From Pyrenochaeta sp. MPI-SDFR-AT-0127 (taxonomy: Eukaryota > Ascomycota > Dothideomycetes > Pleosporales > Cucurbitariaceae), in NCBI GenBank assembly GCA_020747015.1, contig JAGTJM010000026.1, positions 124,001-188,000 of the forward strand: a stretch of DNA of 64,000 nt. Direction: 5' to 3'. The notes beneath the pieces are model-generated. The model ran no database searches, had not been told where the DNA came from, and was given only the letters and a program-made list of their open reading frames with translations. A program made the translations under genes and the position numbers. This document shows positions 24,141 to 34,953 of the stretch, piece by piece. Positions within the stretch are counted from its first letter, which is position 1. The number at the start of each line of letters is the position of its first letter.

Positions 24141-24575
24141 GGAAAGGCCGTTGACAAGTGTTGCCAAATGGGTGGTAATCTGTGAGGTATAGATGGGAAT
24201 GGACTTCAAGAACCAAAGGCTTCTATATGTCTCTTGATGTCGATGTGAAATCGAGTTACGCACGAATTGAACGCACCGACGCGGGCGACGCGTCCACGTA
24301 TGCACTCAAGAGCAGAAATCGTATGACCTTTGCGATTGCTTATCGATGGTGAAGGTGACTTCATCGCTCCGGAGATGTCCATGTTTGGTAAGCATCGATG
24401 CTTGTGATCTGGCCCTAGACTCAAGCTTGAGCGAGTGTTGTTGACTCTGCGAGTCGCATTACAAAGGAAAATTAACGATAGGAGCCGTCAAGGCAGTATT
24501 CTGGAGCCATCAGTGTTACTTGGGAAGAGTCAACAACTCTTTCGCCAAAGGCACATTGATGGCCGACGTTCACCT

Positions 24576-25664
24576 TCACTTCCATCGTGATGCCATCTCT
24601 TCGAACAGGTCCGCCCTGAACTCTGGCAGCTCATCCATAGACTCAAATACCATGGCCATTGTTTTTTCTGTTCCTTTGATGAAAGCTTCAACATGGCCTG
24701 CACAAAGCTGGATAGCCAGGCGTCGAAGGTCATTTGCGTCAGATCTTCGTCCCGGTGCGTACATTGCGCGGATGGCTTGTATCAATTGTTCTTCGTTGCC
24801 CTCAAACATAAGCACCATACCTGCAAGCTCCTCGAACTTCTCGAGCGCGACACGTTTGAGGCCAGTAATACCGTACCGTTCTGCGAGCATGAAAACGGCC
24901 ACATGAGAGCTGAGCGTAGTAGCTTCGGGAACTGCAGCGTCCGAACCTGACAACCTTTCTGTGTAGTCCAGTTGGTAGCAGTATTGCATCATAGCAGCAA
25001 CGGCTTCTGGATCGTCTGAACTGAGATCGATGACGCTCTTCGATGATCGCTGCAGATGGTCAGCGAATGATGCCCACGAGACCAGACTTTGAAAACACAT
25101 ACTGGAGCAATGACTACAGCACACACTTTCTCAAACCACCGTGAATGATAGCACATGATTACACGATCTACATGATAGACGTCATTCCTACATCGCACCA
25201 CTAAATCTGAACATTGCCAGTCCGCGGCTGGCTTAGGCGTTGTTTCTTCGACATGCACGGGTGCTAAAAGTGGTGCAGAAGTGGGCACAGGCTCACTACG
25301 CCGCTGGAGTTGTTGCGGCTGAGCCTTTTGCAGCTTCTTCTGAAATCGTTTTGGAAGGGAGAATGAGCTCGCAGAGAACGTTTTGCGATGCTGCGGCCGC
25401 TGTCTAGGACTAGAGGGGGCAATAGATGATGCAGTCGTCGAAGTTGAAGCATTGGAGCTAGTAGACGATGTTCGATAGAGGTCCACTGAAGAGGCTTCCG
25501 AAGATGTTGTTGAGAGTCTTGATATTGAGTGTACACGGCCTTGACTAGCGCGTTTTGAAGCATATATTGCGGGATCAAGACTGAGATATATGAGTAAATG
25601 AAGCGAAACAAAGAGGCCAAGTTTCTTACACATTCCGTGAAATGAATACCGGCGTTGCAAACAT
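24576..25664 (-). CDS. BTB/POZ domain protein
   Basis: Three exons: 25664-25630, 25580-25103 and 25049-24576, about 328 aa. The first exon codes only MFATPVFISRNV and joins LDPAIYASKR through a 49-bp intron with a GTAAG donor. For the second intron I chose the GTATGT donor at 25102 (53-bp intron with a CTGAC branch site). It leaves FEKVC followed by RSSKSVIDLSSDDPEAV, the spacing expected of a BTB fold. A GTGTGT donor at 25126 would delete eight residues of it. A Ser/Thr-rich linker and a basic patch (LPKRFQKKLQK) precede the domain (about 150-255). The C-terminal helices (FMLAERYGITGLKRVALEKFEEL) are typical of fungal BTB proteins. Role unknown. It lies 435 bp from the neighbouring BTB gene in the same orientation; the two proteins differ outside the fold. 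Confidence 0.82.
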
Positions 25665-28600
25665 GTTGACGATTCTGCGTTTGACAGACGGAGTTTCGAG
25701 ATGGGATATGCGATTGTACAAAAAGGATCCTACTATTTTCGAAGAATTTTGAGTCGAGTCTTGTTCAAATGGACTACACGAGAAGTAATCGCGCAAACCA
25801 GGCCCACCCATTCGAAAACAACCGTTGTATATACATATACACTCACACCCACACCTCCCAAACATCCAGACATCGAGCTAAACAGCAAGGGAAAACATGA
25901 CCTAGCTTCCGACACTGAACGGTGCGAGCATCGCATTCCCAGATGAAGTACCTTGGGATGGCCAATGGCGGTTGTTGGATTAATTGGACTTGGCTGCATA
26001 TGAGCCTGGGTTAAGGCTTATCGATAGTGTTTAATACCGAGTCGTGGAACGAGAAGAGCCGGTAGCCCCGAGTTTGGGGAACATTGTGGGGTAGCTTCCA
26101 CTTCGAGTTCGAGAAGACCGTCAGCGTGTCACGCGGGCTGCTGATATGATGGCTCTTGACGCGACTGTTTCAAGAAGAGATGCCTGCTGCTCATCGGCCA
26201 GACTGTGTGGTGGAAATGTTCGAAGAGTACCTACCACATCGGCTTAGTGCGGTGGCAACCTTGCCATGTGGTCAGAACAACCAGTGAACGTGTCCAAAGA
26301 TATTGATCCTTAGCTGTTCATTATCCCCGGAACGACTGACTCTGTTGCTCTATTTTCAAGGGCTCCATACTTCACAGGGCGGCCTAGGCTGGATTTGGAG
26401 AAAAGAACTGCGCACTTGACGTAGACACGTTTTTATAGATCACTCCGTTTGGTGGAAGACCCATACACCCGGCCATACAAGTATAAGTGAGACCGCTGAT
26501 ACGCGTCCTGCCTTCTAGAAAGGCAACAGCTAAGGCCACTGTGGATCTGCGACCTCAAATGGCGCCGGCTATCACTACACTTGGAGTAACAAGACCTAGC
26601 TAGCGACGGTCAACGCTTGGACGCCGCGGACCCTTCGACCCGGTTCAGTTTGGATCATGTTTGGAACTACTGCAAAAGACCTCTACAAGGGTGCGTTTTG
26701 ATATCATTCTTCCAAGACAGAATGGCAGTGAAGGATGAATCTCCTGACTCGGATGACGTGCGAGTAACTGAAGGATTTTGGCGCCTGTTGCGAGAAGGTG
26801 GTCACCATCTCAATGAAAACCCAGCCAAGGGGACATGTGTCCTCGCTGAAGTATCTCGTGTCCTGATGCACAGCCTAAGGAGGCGCATAAGTGCAGGTAA
26901 AGGGTATTGGCGAGTCAGTCTTAGCATTTCCAGCCGAGTTGCACGCTCGACAGCTACCAAAATTGGCGAAGTAGATATTGTACGTGCCAAAATACTGAAA
27001 ACGCAAATTCTTCGGCTTAATGTCTTTTGACTTGACACTCTTCTTTACTGAATAGAGGAGAGGTTGCTAGAAAACCGAGGATTCTCTCCGACTCTTGGGC
27101 GCCAGCTCGATTGCGCCATTTTTCAAGAAACGTGCATTTCTACTATCTTATCCGTATTGAGCAGCTTTTCCTGAAACTGCTGGATAAACCAGGTCCACCA
27201 AATCCTTCTGTGATGTGTAATTCTTAACAGCTCGAAAGATATGAGGTGGCATCCCTAAAGTTCCTGGGTGGTGCATTAAACTGCAGCCGAACGTATGATG
27301 CCACCTGTGTTCCGAACTTTCATCTCAATCACGAAGACCAGCATGACCAATGATGCATTATCGATAGTGAGCAGCATGCAGGCGTGGTGAGAGAGATGCT
27401 TAAAAAGTGCAGCGCGGGACGACACTCCGGCGTGGAAACACAATGCAGTAGTTGCGATGATTTTACCAGGTCGGCACAGTCCAAGATCATGTTTCCTTCT
27501 CGTGCTCACATTTTACGTTAGCGGTCGCAGTAACAATGGATTGTACACCAGCACCATCTTTCTGTACAACTCTTATGCATTTTGAATGCGAATCGATACG
27601 GTATGGTAATCCTTCAATTTATTTTCGTGCTTCGTATCGCCAATATAAGCATCTTGCAGATCGAGGACGATCGCGTAGAACCTCAGTTATGCGTCGAGAA
27701 GTGCACTGAATTGTGCACCAATCGCAGAGCTCAGCCAAGACACATTCCATTCTTCGCCGGGTAGTTCCTGGTCGGTTCCCCGAACATGTCACAATTGACG
27801 ACTATAGTTCTCGAGCTGCACGACACCAATTGCAGCGGTGCTTTTGGTGATGATGATGGTAGCAAAAGCTTTGACCAGTCAAGAAGCGATCGATTCAATC
27901 ATTTGGAACTTTGATAGTCAACTGCACTCCATCACGAGGCATTCTGACAAATATTAGGGTTGACGGATGCAAGTCGGCGAAATCGGATAGCCAGTACTTT
28001 GTTACTGTAAGATGTGTTTATCTCGCATAATATGAGGGAGATAAAAGGAGCACCTGGGGTGGGAACAAAGCCTACTTTCTGGTGAAAAGTCCTATGGTGG
28101 GGCCTAGCTTTTTGTGTGAGAACAGAATCGAAAGCGCAGCGAAGCCTATACAGAATAACCAAACAGGCTGTTTGACAACGGTGAGTCTCAATCATTTTCT
28201 TTCACATCTATGGGGGGCTGTATGCTTTTAGTTAATTCTCCATTCGTGCCACTTCGAGTGGCAAGCTACAACGTGGCATTAGTCCCTCGAATATGAAGAA
28301 AGATTGGCCATTGGAACATGGGATTTGGTGCGGATCTCTTCGATGCCCATGCGGCAAAGGCGTAGTGATGTCAGTGTACCAAACAAAAGGACCGATTAGT
28401 GCGATCACCCAACATCTGTGACTTCATACCCCAACAGATGCAAGGCTGTTGTCGCGCCACATGGTGTTCTTTCTTTCGGAGCGCCTCTTATTGGTAATAC
28501 AAGGCTTCTGGATGTTGCTGACAAAAATGCCGTGAAAGGCACGCGGCATAAACATGTGGGTGATGAGCCAATCACACAGACGCCGTTGTCGTGGCCGATG

Positions 28601-28903
28601 GAAAAGTGAAAGTACCATCGACTTATCCATGTGCATCTCCCGATTTCGATCTCTTAGCAATAACGGCAAATCTAGTCCCAGTGCATTTAAGCCATGTTTT
28701 AGGTCTAGAAATCGGCAGCTCTATAAGCGTCATCGACCGTGGCTTGCGGCACGCGATGATGGTAAGCGTAAGGAAGAAAAATGTCTCGAGGCTGCACGAC
28801 GCAAAGGCTTTTCTTTAGGGCGATATAAGAAGTTCAATCCACATTTTGCCAGTTATTTCTTCTAAGCACTCATGCAACAAATCGATTAAATATTATACCC
28901 AAA
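25665..28903. other. Divergent intergenic region, no supported gene
   Basis: 3.2 kb between the BTB gene (-) and catalase (+). Frames at 26617-27030 (+, 137 codons) and 28554-28865 (+, 103 codons) have no domain I recognise. The last few hundred bases should include the catalase promoter and leader. I see no repeat or transposon signature, though an old degraded element cannot be excluded by eye. Confidence 0.45.
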
Positions 28904-30628
28904 ATGACGACGATGAACGGAAATGGACAGCTTAACGGCTCTGATGCTGCGCATGCGACCAATGGCAAGAAGAATGGCGACCTGTATCGCAACTACGCCG
29001 ATGACCGCAACTCGAAGTCGGGAGATGTTGTGTACACTACATCAAATGGCGCCCCATATCCACACCCATACGAAGTCCAACGTGCAGGCGAGAGTGGTCC
29101 ATTACTGCTGCAAGACTTCCACCTCATTGATCTACTATCGCATTTCGACCGAGAGCGGATACCTGAGCGAGTTGTTCACGCTAAAGGCGCTGGTGCACAT
29201 GGATACTACAAGACGACCGAATCACTGGAAGATCTTTCCATTGCGGACATCTTTAAGGAGGGCAAGACATGTTCCGTCTCAGTTCGGTTCTCCACTGTAG
29301 GTGGCGAGTCTGGTTCGCATGATTGCGCTCGGGACCCTCGAGGATTCTCTGTCAAGTTCAGGACTGATGAAGGTAACTGGGATGTTGTCGCCAACAACAC
29401 TCCTGTGTTTTTCTTGCGCGATCCTGCAAAATTCCCCTCGTTCATTGCCACACAGAAACGCCATCCAGCAACGCATCTCACCCATGCTGATGATTCGACA
29501 TTCTTCTGGGACTATGCTTCGCAGAATCCAGAGTCGATCCACCAGTTCATGATACTCTTCGGCGACCGAGGTATCCCAGATGGCTACCGCAAAATGCACG
29601 GTTACCATGGGCACACCCACAAGCTTGTGAACAAGAATGGCGACTGGGTATACGCTCAGGTCCACCTGAAGTCGAAGCAGGGTACTGCCTTTATTACACA
29701 AGAAGCTTCACATGATTATGGTCCAGATTACTCAACGAAAGACCTTTACGAAGCGATTGAAAAAGGCGACTTTCCCGGTTGGGATGTGATGGTTCAGACA
29801 ATGACCGCCAAGGAGGCAGAGGAGTTGTGGGAGAAGCAGAAGATCAACGTCTTCGACTTGACACACGTGTGGCCGCATGGGCAGTTTCCGCTCCGTAAGG
29901 TTGGAGAGTTTTTCCTGAACGAGAATGTTCAGAACTACTTTGCCGAGATTGAGCAGATCGCGTTCAATCCTGCACATCTAGTGCCTGGCATTGAGCCATC
30001 TGCAGATCCTGTGCTTCAGGCTCGCCTCTTCTCGTACCCAGACACCCATCGCCACCGTCTTGGTGCCAACTATCAGCAGCTACCGGTCAATGCTCCTCGC
30101 GTGCCATATCGGTTTGGTAACTTTCAGCGAGATGGAAGCATGGCTTTCTATAACCAGGGCTCGCGACCTAAGTACCTCTCATCCATTGAGCCTATCTCTT
30201 TCCGCAGCCGGTCTGTGAATCTCGACAAGACACATGGCCACTTCGCAAGTGATGCTGTTGCTTTCCTGTCCGAGATCCGACCTGAAGACTTCAACGCGCC
30301 ACGCGCACTCTGGGAGAAGGTGTTCGATGAAGCTGCTCGGGAGCGATTTATTTCCAACATTAGTGGCCATATGGAGAATTGCACAGACAAGGAGATTATC
30401 AAGCGACAGATTGGTATTTTCAGGGAGGTGTCTGAGGATCTGGCTTCTCGTCTGGAGAAAGCTACTGGCGTGAAGGGCTACCCTGGTATTGCCGAGCTGA
30501 GTTTCAATGGCACGCACAATGGCATGGCCAGGGATGCGAAGCTTAGAGGGGCGAATGGAGTACAGTCGCGGAATGAGGCCAATGGTGCGCCTAAAGCCGG
30601 TTCACATGACGCTCTAAACCGAGTCTAA
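28904..30628 (+). CDS. Catalase (small-subunit, clade 3 type)
   Basis: Single exon, 574 aa. It breaks down hydrogen peroxide to water and oxygen with a haem cofactor. The distal haem-pocket histidine is in RVVHAKGAGAHG (His92). The conserved Asn is in ANNTPVFFLRDP (164/165). The proximal tyrosine is in RLFSYPDTHRHRLG (Tyr378), with the arginine four residues before. The protein lacks the C-terminal flavodoxin-like domain of large-subunit catalases, so it belongs with the small-subunit group. No signal peptide is seen and the C-terminus (NRV) is not a standard peroxisomal signal, so a cytosolic place is most likely. The first 45 residues and the last 40 are polar, Asn/Gly-rich extensions. All catalytic residues I can check are present. 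Confidence 0.95.
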   Translation: MTTMNGNGQLNGSDAAHATNGKKNGDLYRNYADDRNSKSGDVVYTTSNGAPYPHPYEVQRAGESGPLLLQDFHLIDLLSHFDRERIPERVVHAKGAGAHGYYKTTESLEDLSIADIFKEGKTCSVSVRFSTVGGESGSHDCARDPRGFSVKFRTDEGNWDVVANNTPVFFLRDPAKFPSFIATQKRHPATHLTHADDSTFFWDYASQNPESIHQFMILFGDRGIPDGYRKMHGYHGHTHKLVNKNGDWVYAQVHLKSKQGTAFITQEASHDYGPDYSTKDLYEAIEKGDFPGWDVMVQTMTAKEAEELWEKQKINVFDLTHVWPHGQFPLRKVGEFFLNENVQNYFAEIEQIAFNPAHLVPGIEPSADPVLQARLFSYPDTHRHRLGANYQQLPVNAPRVPYRFGNFQRDGSMAFYNQGSRPKYLSSIEPISFRSRSVNLDKTHGHFASDAVAFLSEIRPEDFNAPRALWEKVFDEAARERFISNISGHMENCTDKEIIKRQIGIFREVSEDLASRLEKATGVKGYPGIAELSFNGTHNGMARDAKLRGANGVQSRNEANGAPKAGSHDALNRV

Positions 30629-31598
30629 AGGGGAGGCAGATTGGAATCATTACATAGCGCATAATAATAACTGCATGACTAGCCACCTGCCAGCGCCTGG
30701 CTGATTGTTACAAATGTTAGCGTGTGCCGAATGTTTTGCTGTCGATGTGCCTTGGATGGGAGTGAATGATGCTGACCAGTCATGGTGCACGCGCTGAAAC
30801 CCCTCTCGCGAAAAAGCTAGCCCGGGAAGGAGTGGGCCAAGCGCGCCTGCCTCACCGTGCGGATCGCGACTTCTCTTGTCACCGCCAGCACCTTGTGCCC
30901 CTCTCCCTTCTTCGCCCTCGGTTTCCACGACAAAGGACGAAAAAGTCAAGAGACATTTTCCTCGCAGAGCCCCCGGCCACGCTTTCTGCGTCTTCCAAGG
31001 CCCCGATGGACTTGACTCCGCCTTGTCCAGGCCCCTGCGCCTCGCAAGAGCCCACAGTCACGTGCCGAGAGTACGGCCGGCCGTTGACCCCCCAAGTGCG
31101 AAATGACCCGTTCGAGGACTGGCAGCGGGCGCAACGCGAATTTCTGAACTCCTCACGCCTCTAGCTCGCCCACCCGTACGGCATTGTCCCCCTACGGCGC
31201 CTCAGACGCTCACTTGGGTCCAGAATATGTTCACTTCGCAACTCGGTATTCTTTTGCAGTCGTCAATCCATCCCATCCTCACCCTTTGAAGCTCGTGGAG
31301 CTTTTGTCCCGCTCTCTCCGCATCTGCAGCGTCCCGACTGCGCACCCTCACGACGCCAGCTCCACCAGCTGGAGAGCAGCCATCGCGCTCTAACGGTAGC
31401 TCTGCCATTGCATTGTACTGTAGCAGCTCTTGGCCGGCTCGCTGCCATCCCAATTCGGTCCTTCCCGTCGCCTCTTACTACCCTCGACCCGATTACCCCC
31501 CAAGCGCTGCGCTCCCAACACCACCCTCCTCCAAGCTCCAATTCTCTTGACGTGCCGCTCAGCTACTCGTCGTTAGATTAGCGATAGCTACGAACACA
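30629..31598. other. Intergenic; leader of the PHD gene
   Basis: Catalase 3' flank, then from about 30880 a C-rich tract with TC/CC runs leading into the gene at 31599. The arrangement resembles the VAC7 leader. No supported coding frame. Confidence 0.45.
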
Positions 31599-33570
31599 AT
31601 GTCCCCGCGTCGGTCATCGCGGGCTCGCACCACCCAGCCCCCGCCCAGCGTCGCGACCGCACCCAGCACATCCTCATCCTCTGTTTCGTCGGCTCGCACA
31701 GATCGTGCGCCGAGGACAAACCAGAAACAGTCGTCACCGCCCAAGTCGTCGACCCCACACTCGCTCTCTTCGGAAGAACCTGAAGAGCCACCTCGCGGGT
31801 CGCAAATCGAGCCACCTCTGACCCGACGCCGAACTCGCGAGCAAGACAACGACGAAGACGAGTCTGCGAAGCTCGATGACGAGCTCGACGATGACATGGC
31901 CGAGGAGGATGAGGTCACACGATGCGTGTGTGGCTACCAAGAATACCCGGGTCCGCCATCGGATGCTGGCAAGTCTAGTTCTGCCCCGACAGATCCTGAC
32001 ACTCAAGGTGACGATCTAGGTGGTCTGTTCATCCAATGCGACATCTGCAAGGTCTGGCAGCACGGCGGATGCGTCGGCATCATGGAGGAAGCTGCCAGTC
32101 CCGACGAGTACTTCTGCGAGGAGTGCAGGAAAGACCTCCACAAGGTCACAGTCAGTCCAAAAGGGTGAGTTATTCCTCGCCACGTTACTTGTCCCTTTCA
32201 ATGTTCAGTCTGTCAGTGCTCTCGTAAGCCAACTGGCGGAGCGGGGCATCGCAGAGCAAATGTTCATACACATTATGCCTCCCATTTCGCATACAATTCG
32301 TAGTTCTTGCTAACGAAACCCCGAAAACAGCCAAAGGTACTCTCGCTACCTCCCCGTATACGATCAACAGCACGGCAAGCAGCGAAAATCGTCAGTTTCG
32401 AAAGACACAGAGAGGCACTCAAGTAGGGATAGAGATCGCAATGCGAGAGCAAGTGTGGACTCATTTGGCAAGCGCCGGTCGACAATGAACAGCCGAGCAG
32501 CCTACGACGAGGATGAGGTACTGAAGAAGGTGCTCGAGGAGAGCAAGCACGATGGTGCACCCGCCTCAGAGAACGGAAATCGAAAGAAGCGAAGTCGTGA
32601 AGACAGTGAAGAGTGAGTTGCTTGCCACTGTGCATACCCGATAACTTGTCAAAGCTGACAAGCTTTGCCACAGAACTCCACCAGAAGTCAAACGACAGCG
32701 TACAGGCTCACGATCTCCAAGTGGTTCCCCAGTCATTGAATCCGAAGACGATAGCACAAAAGCTTCCGCACCGAAACAAAAGCCTCGTGGGGCTGCAGCA
32801 AGAAGCCAGCGTGAGAAGGAACAAAGGGAGAGGGATCGCGAAAAGGAACGCGCTGAAGCTGCAAACAGAAGGAAGGGACGCGCAGAACGAAGGAAAGGGG
32901 ACGGTATGTCCATCACAAGGTGCTAAAGTGATACCCTGGCTTATAAGTTCTAGAACCCGAGGATCTCGAACCCACACCTACTCCCGCCGCCGAAGAAACG
33001 GCCATGCCTCCTTCAGCCTCTGAATCTGCACCACCAGACACACCCACCACCGATCTTAAGCCTCCAGCAGCCCCAAGAAGAGGCGGTCGACCACCTCAAA
33101 AGTCGCGTGGCAGACTTGGTCGAAATCAATACTCACGAGACGCCGCACCTGCAACTAATGGTACATCACCCACTAATGACAGCCCACACTCACCTCCGGC
33201 CGCCACAACGAATGGTGTTGGGAATGGGCACGATAGCAGCGATGGTGCAGCTGGGCAAAAGCCGGCCAAATCGAAGAATTGGCGGTTGCAGAAGCTTTCG
33301 TGGAACGATATCCGTCGACCAGCAGGAGCTATGCAGACCTACATAGCACAACGACAAGTTGAGATGGCAGGCGAAAAACACCACTCACCTTCCCCAGCCG
33401 TGCAATCTGCTATAGCCACACCAAATGGAGATAGGAGTCAAGACGAGCCTAAGGACGAGGAAATGGACTTGACCAAGTTCAGGGATCTTAGCACGACGCA
33501 GATGATGGACTTCCTTAGTCGAGATCTCGTGCATTGGCAACAGATGATATCTCAGCCGACGGAGAAGTGA
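31599..33570 (+). CDS. CTI6: PHD-finger protein, CTI6-like histone deacetylase subunit
   Basis: Four exons: 31599-32164, 32331-32612, 32674-32903 and 32954-33570, about 564 aa. Introns are 166, 61 and 50 bp and in frame. Residues 109-176 form a complete C4HC3 PHD finger: Cys109/111, Cys147/150, His155/Cys158, Cys173/176, with the aromatic position in CDICKVWQH. Right after it comes GQRYSRYLPVYD, which I recall as conserved in fungal Cti6-type proteins. The rest is charged and disordered, with Lys/Arg-Glu runs (EKEQRERDREKERAE) and an AT-hook-like basic region (APRRGGRPPQKSRGR). The C-terminus has a short helix-rich block ending WQQMIS. In yeast Cti6 belongs to the Rpd3L deacetylase complex and reads histone H3K4 methylation. 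The assignment by homology is likely but not certain against other PHD proteins. Confidence 0.75.
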
Positions 33571-34039
33571 CTTAGCCTTTGTTCGGTATACCCATGTCAG
33601 TGCGACTAAAGGGGTACTCGGGACAATGACACGCCTGCAACTTTTACGAGCGCTGTTACATTGCGTATTTTTCTTTGGAACGGCGTTTTACGGTTTTCAT
33701 TCGGTCACTCTTCGCCAGGGATGGATACCCTCCACTTTACGGACTTTTCTTTTGTACCAATGCGCTGCCGCAAAGGCGGGCACTTGCTCTTTACTAGCAC
33801 GATACCATCGTCTTGAATACTTTCATATATACCATAGGGTTGCGGTCAACATTATGAATGGAACTGGCTATGCTACGGCATAGCACGGCGCTTCAGTAAT
33901 GTATTCACTCTGGGGTCCAATGTAGGATGACAATGGAAAAGTACCTCTCATAGCATTTTCATGTCAACCGTGTATCACGGCACGCTCTGTGTGTACAACC
34001 TTCTTGTCTGCATACTCCGTTCTCTCCGCCTTCCGTCAC
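33571..34039. other. Intergenic, tail-to-tail spacer
   Basis: Spacer between the CTI6-like gene (+) and the 114-aa gene (-). It should hold both 3' flanks. The 85-codon frame at 33626 starts inside what is probably the CTI6 3' untranslated region. Confidence 0.45.
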
Positions 34040-34384
34040 TTATTCTGCCTTACCGACCTTGATCTCCAAGACGCCCATGACGGGATTCGACTTGAGCAAC
34101 TCCAATATCGCAGGGAAGTTATCCTCCGTCACTTCGGTATACTCTGGCCAAATCTTTCCATCCCGTGTCTTAGTATCCCAGTGAATCTTGAACTCCTGGA
34201 TGCTCTCCTTGGGCGCGTCGGCAGCTTTATATTTGCCCATGAATTCAGCGCAGTTGGGGCTCGACGCGATGGTCGAGGTTATTTGCTTGTTCAGCGCTTT
34301 CAACGAGGGTTTCGCGGATGTGTCGAGCAGGATGATTTCATGTCGGTTCGAGGGCGGGAGCGTGAAGAGGAGTGGGATAGACAT
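34040..34384 (-). CDS. Small protein, function unknown
   Basis: Single exon of 114 aa. The composition is that of a compact soluble protein, balanced in Lys, Glu and hydrophobic residues, starting MSIPLLFTLPPSNRHE and ending with the beta-strand-like VMGVLEIKVGKAE. No signal peptide, membrane helix or known motif is visible. I do not recognise the family. The opposite strand has a 137-codon frame over the same DNA; its Arg/Cys/Phe-rich composition looks like a shadow. The gene lies between the CTI6-like gene (convergent) and the transhydrogenase gene (same strand). Confidence 0.55.
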   Translation of the reverse strand: MSIPLLFTLPPSNRHEIILLDTSAKPSLKALNKQITSTIASSPNCAEFMGKYKAADAPKESIQEFKIHWDTKTRDGKIWPEYTEVTEDNFPAILELLKSNPVMGVLEIKVGKAE

Positions 34385-34953
34385 TGCTGCGGGTCGTCTT
34401 GAGAGTCATGTTAGAGCTGAACATTGATGGTGGGGAAGTCTTTGTCCACGTACCGACTGTGAGAGTAGAGAAAGGTTTATTGAATGATGAAGAGTTTGTT
34501 AGTTTATTCAAATTGCGTCTTTATGGATCTTTGAAACAGATTCTAGAGGAGGACTTCTGCCTATATCCACAGCAATACGTCAATCGCGAACTTTCAAGCT
34601 TTCAACATGTGTGTTACTACGATGTACGTCATGGGTCAGGGATTCGCAACGCCTGCGGTTGTATGATTCGCGAAAATGGGACAGGGGTCGGAACGTGGTT
34701 CCCCCGCAGTCATTGAAGCGTGGCCTCAGGCATCGACACATCGCGGATACGCTGGAGAGCTTGTTGAGACTATGGAATGCATTCTACGGCTAGGAAAATA
34801 TGCTTTGCCGCTATGCCTTCAATATGAACGTTTCGTGCACTTATGCATATGCCAACGCGACAATCATCTTCCCTCACTTTCTGTGTGCAAATGTAATGAA
34901 ATATACGGGACTGCCATGTAGAAAACCGAAAAACTTCAAATCTCCTTCCATAC
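34385..34953. other. Intergenic spacer
   Basis: Upstream flank of the 114-aa gene and 3' flank of the transhydrogenase gene. A plus-strand frame of 110 codons at 34384-34716 has no supporting feature. Confidence 0.45.

Noticed and set aside
24141..24305. Upstream start of the first BTB gene at 24305
   Set aside because: The additional 55 codons read like leader sequence (Arg/His/Thr-rich, no motif); the MMIGQDRKR start is simpler.
26617..27030. 137-codon plus-strand frame between BTB and catalase genes
   Set aside because: No domain, no clear promoter and no splice partner; too weak to call a gene.
33989..34402. 137-codon plus-strand frame opposite the 114-aa gene
   Set aside because: Arg/Cys/Phe-rich shadow; the minus-strand frame has a much more protein-like composition.
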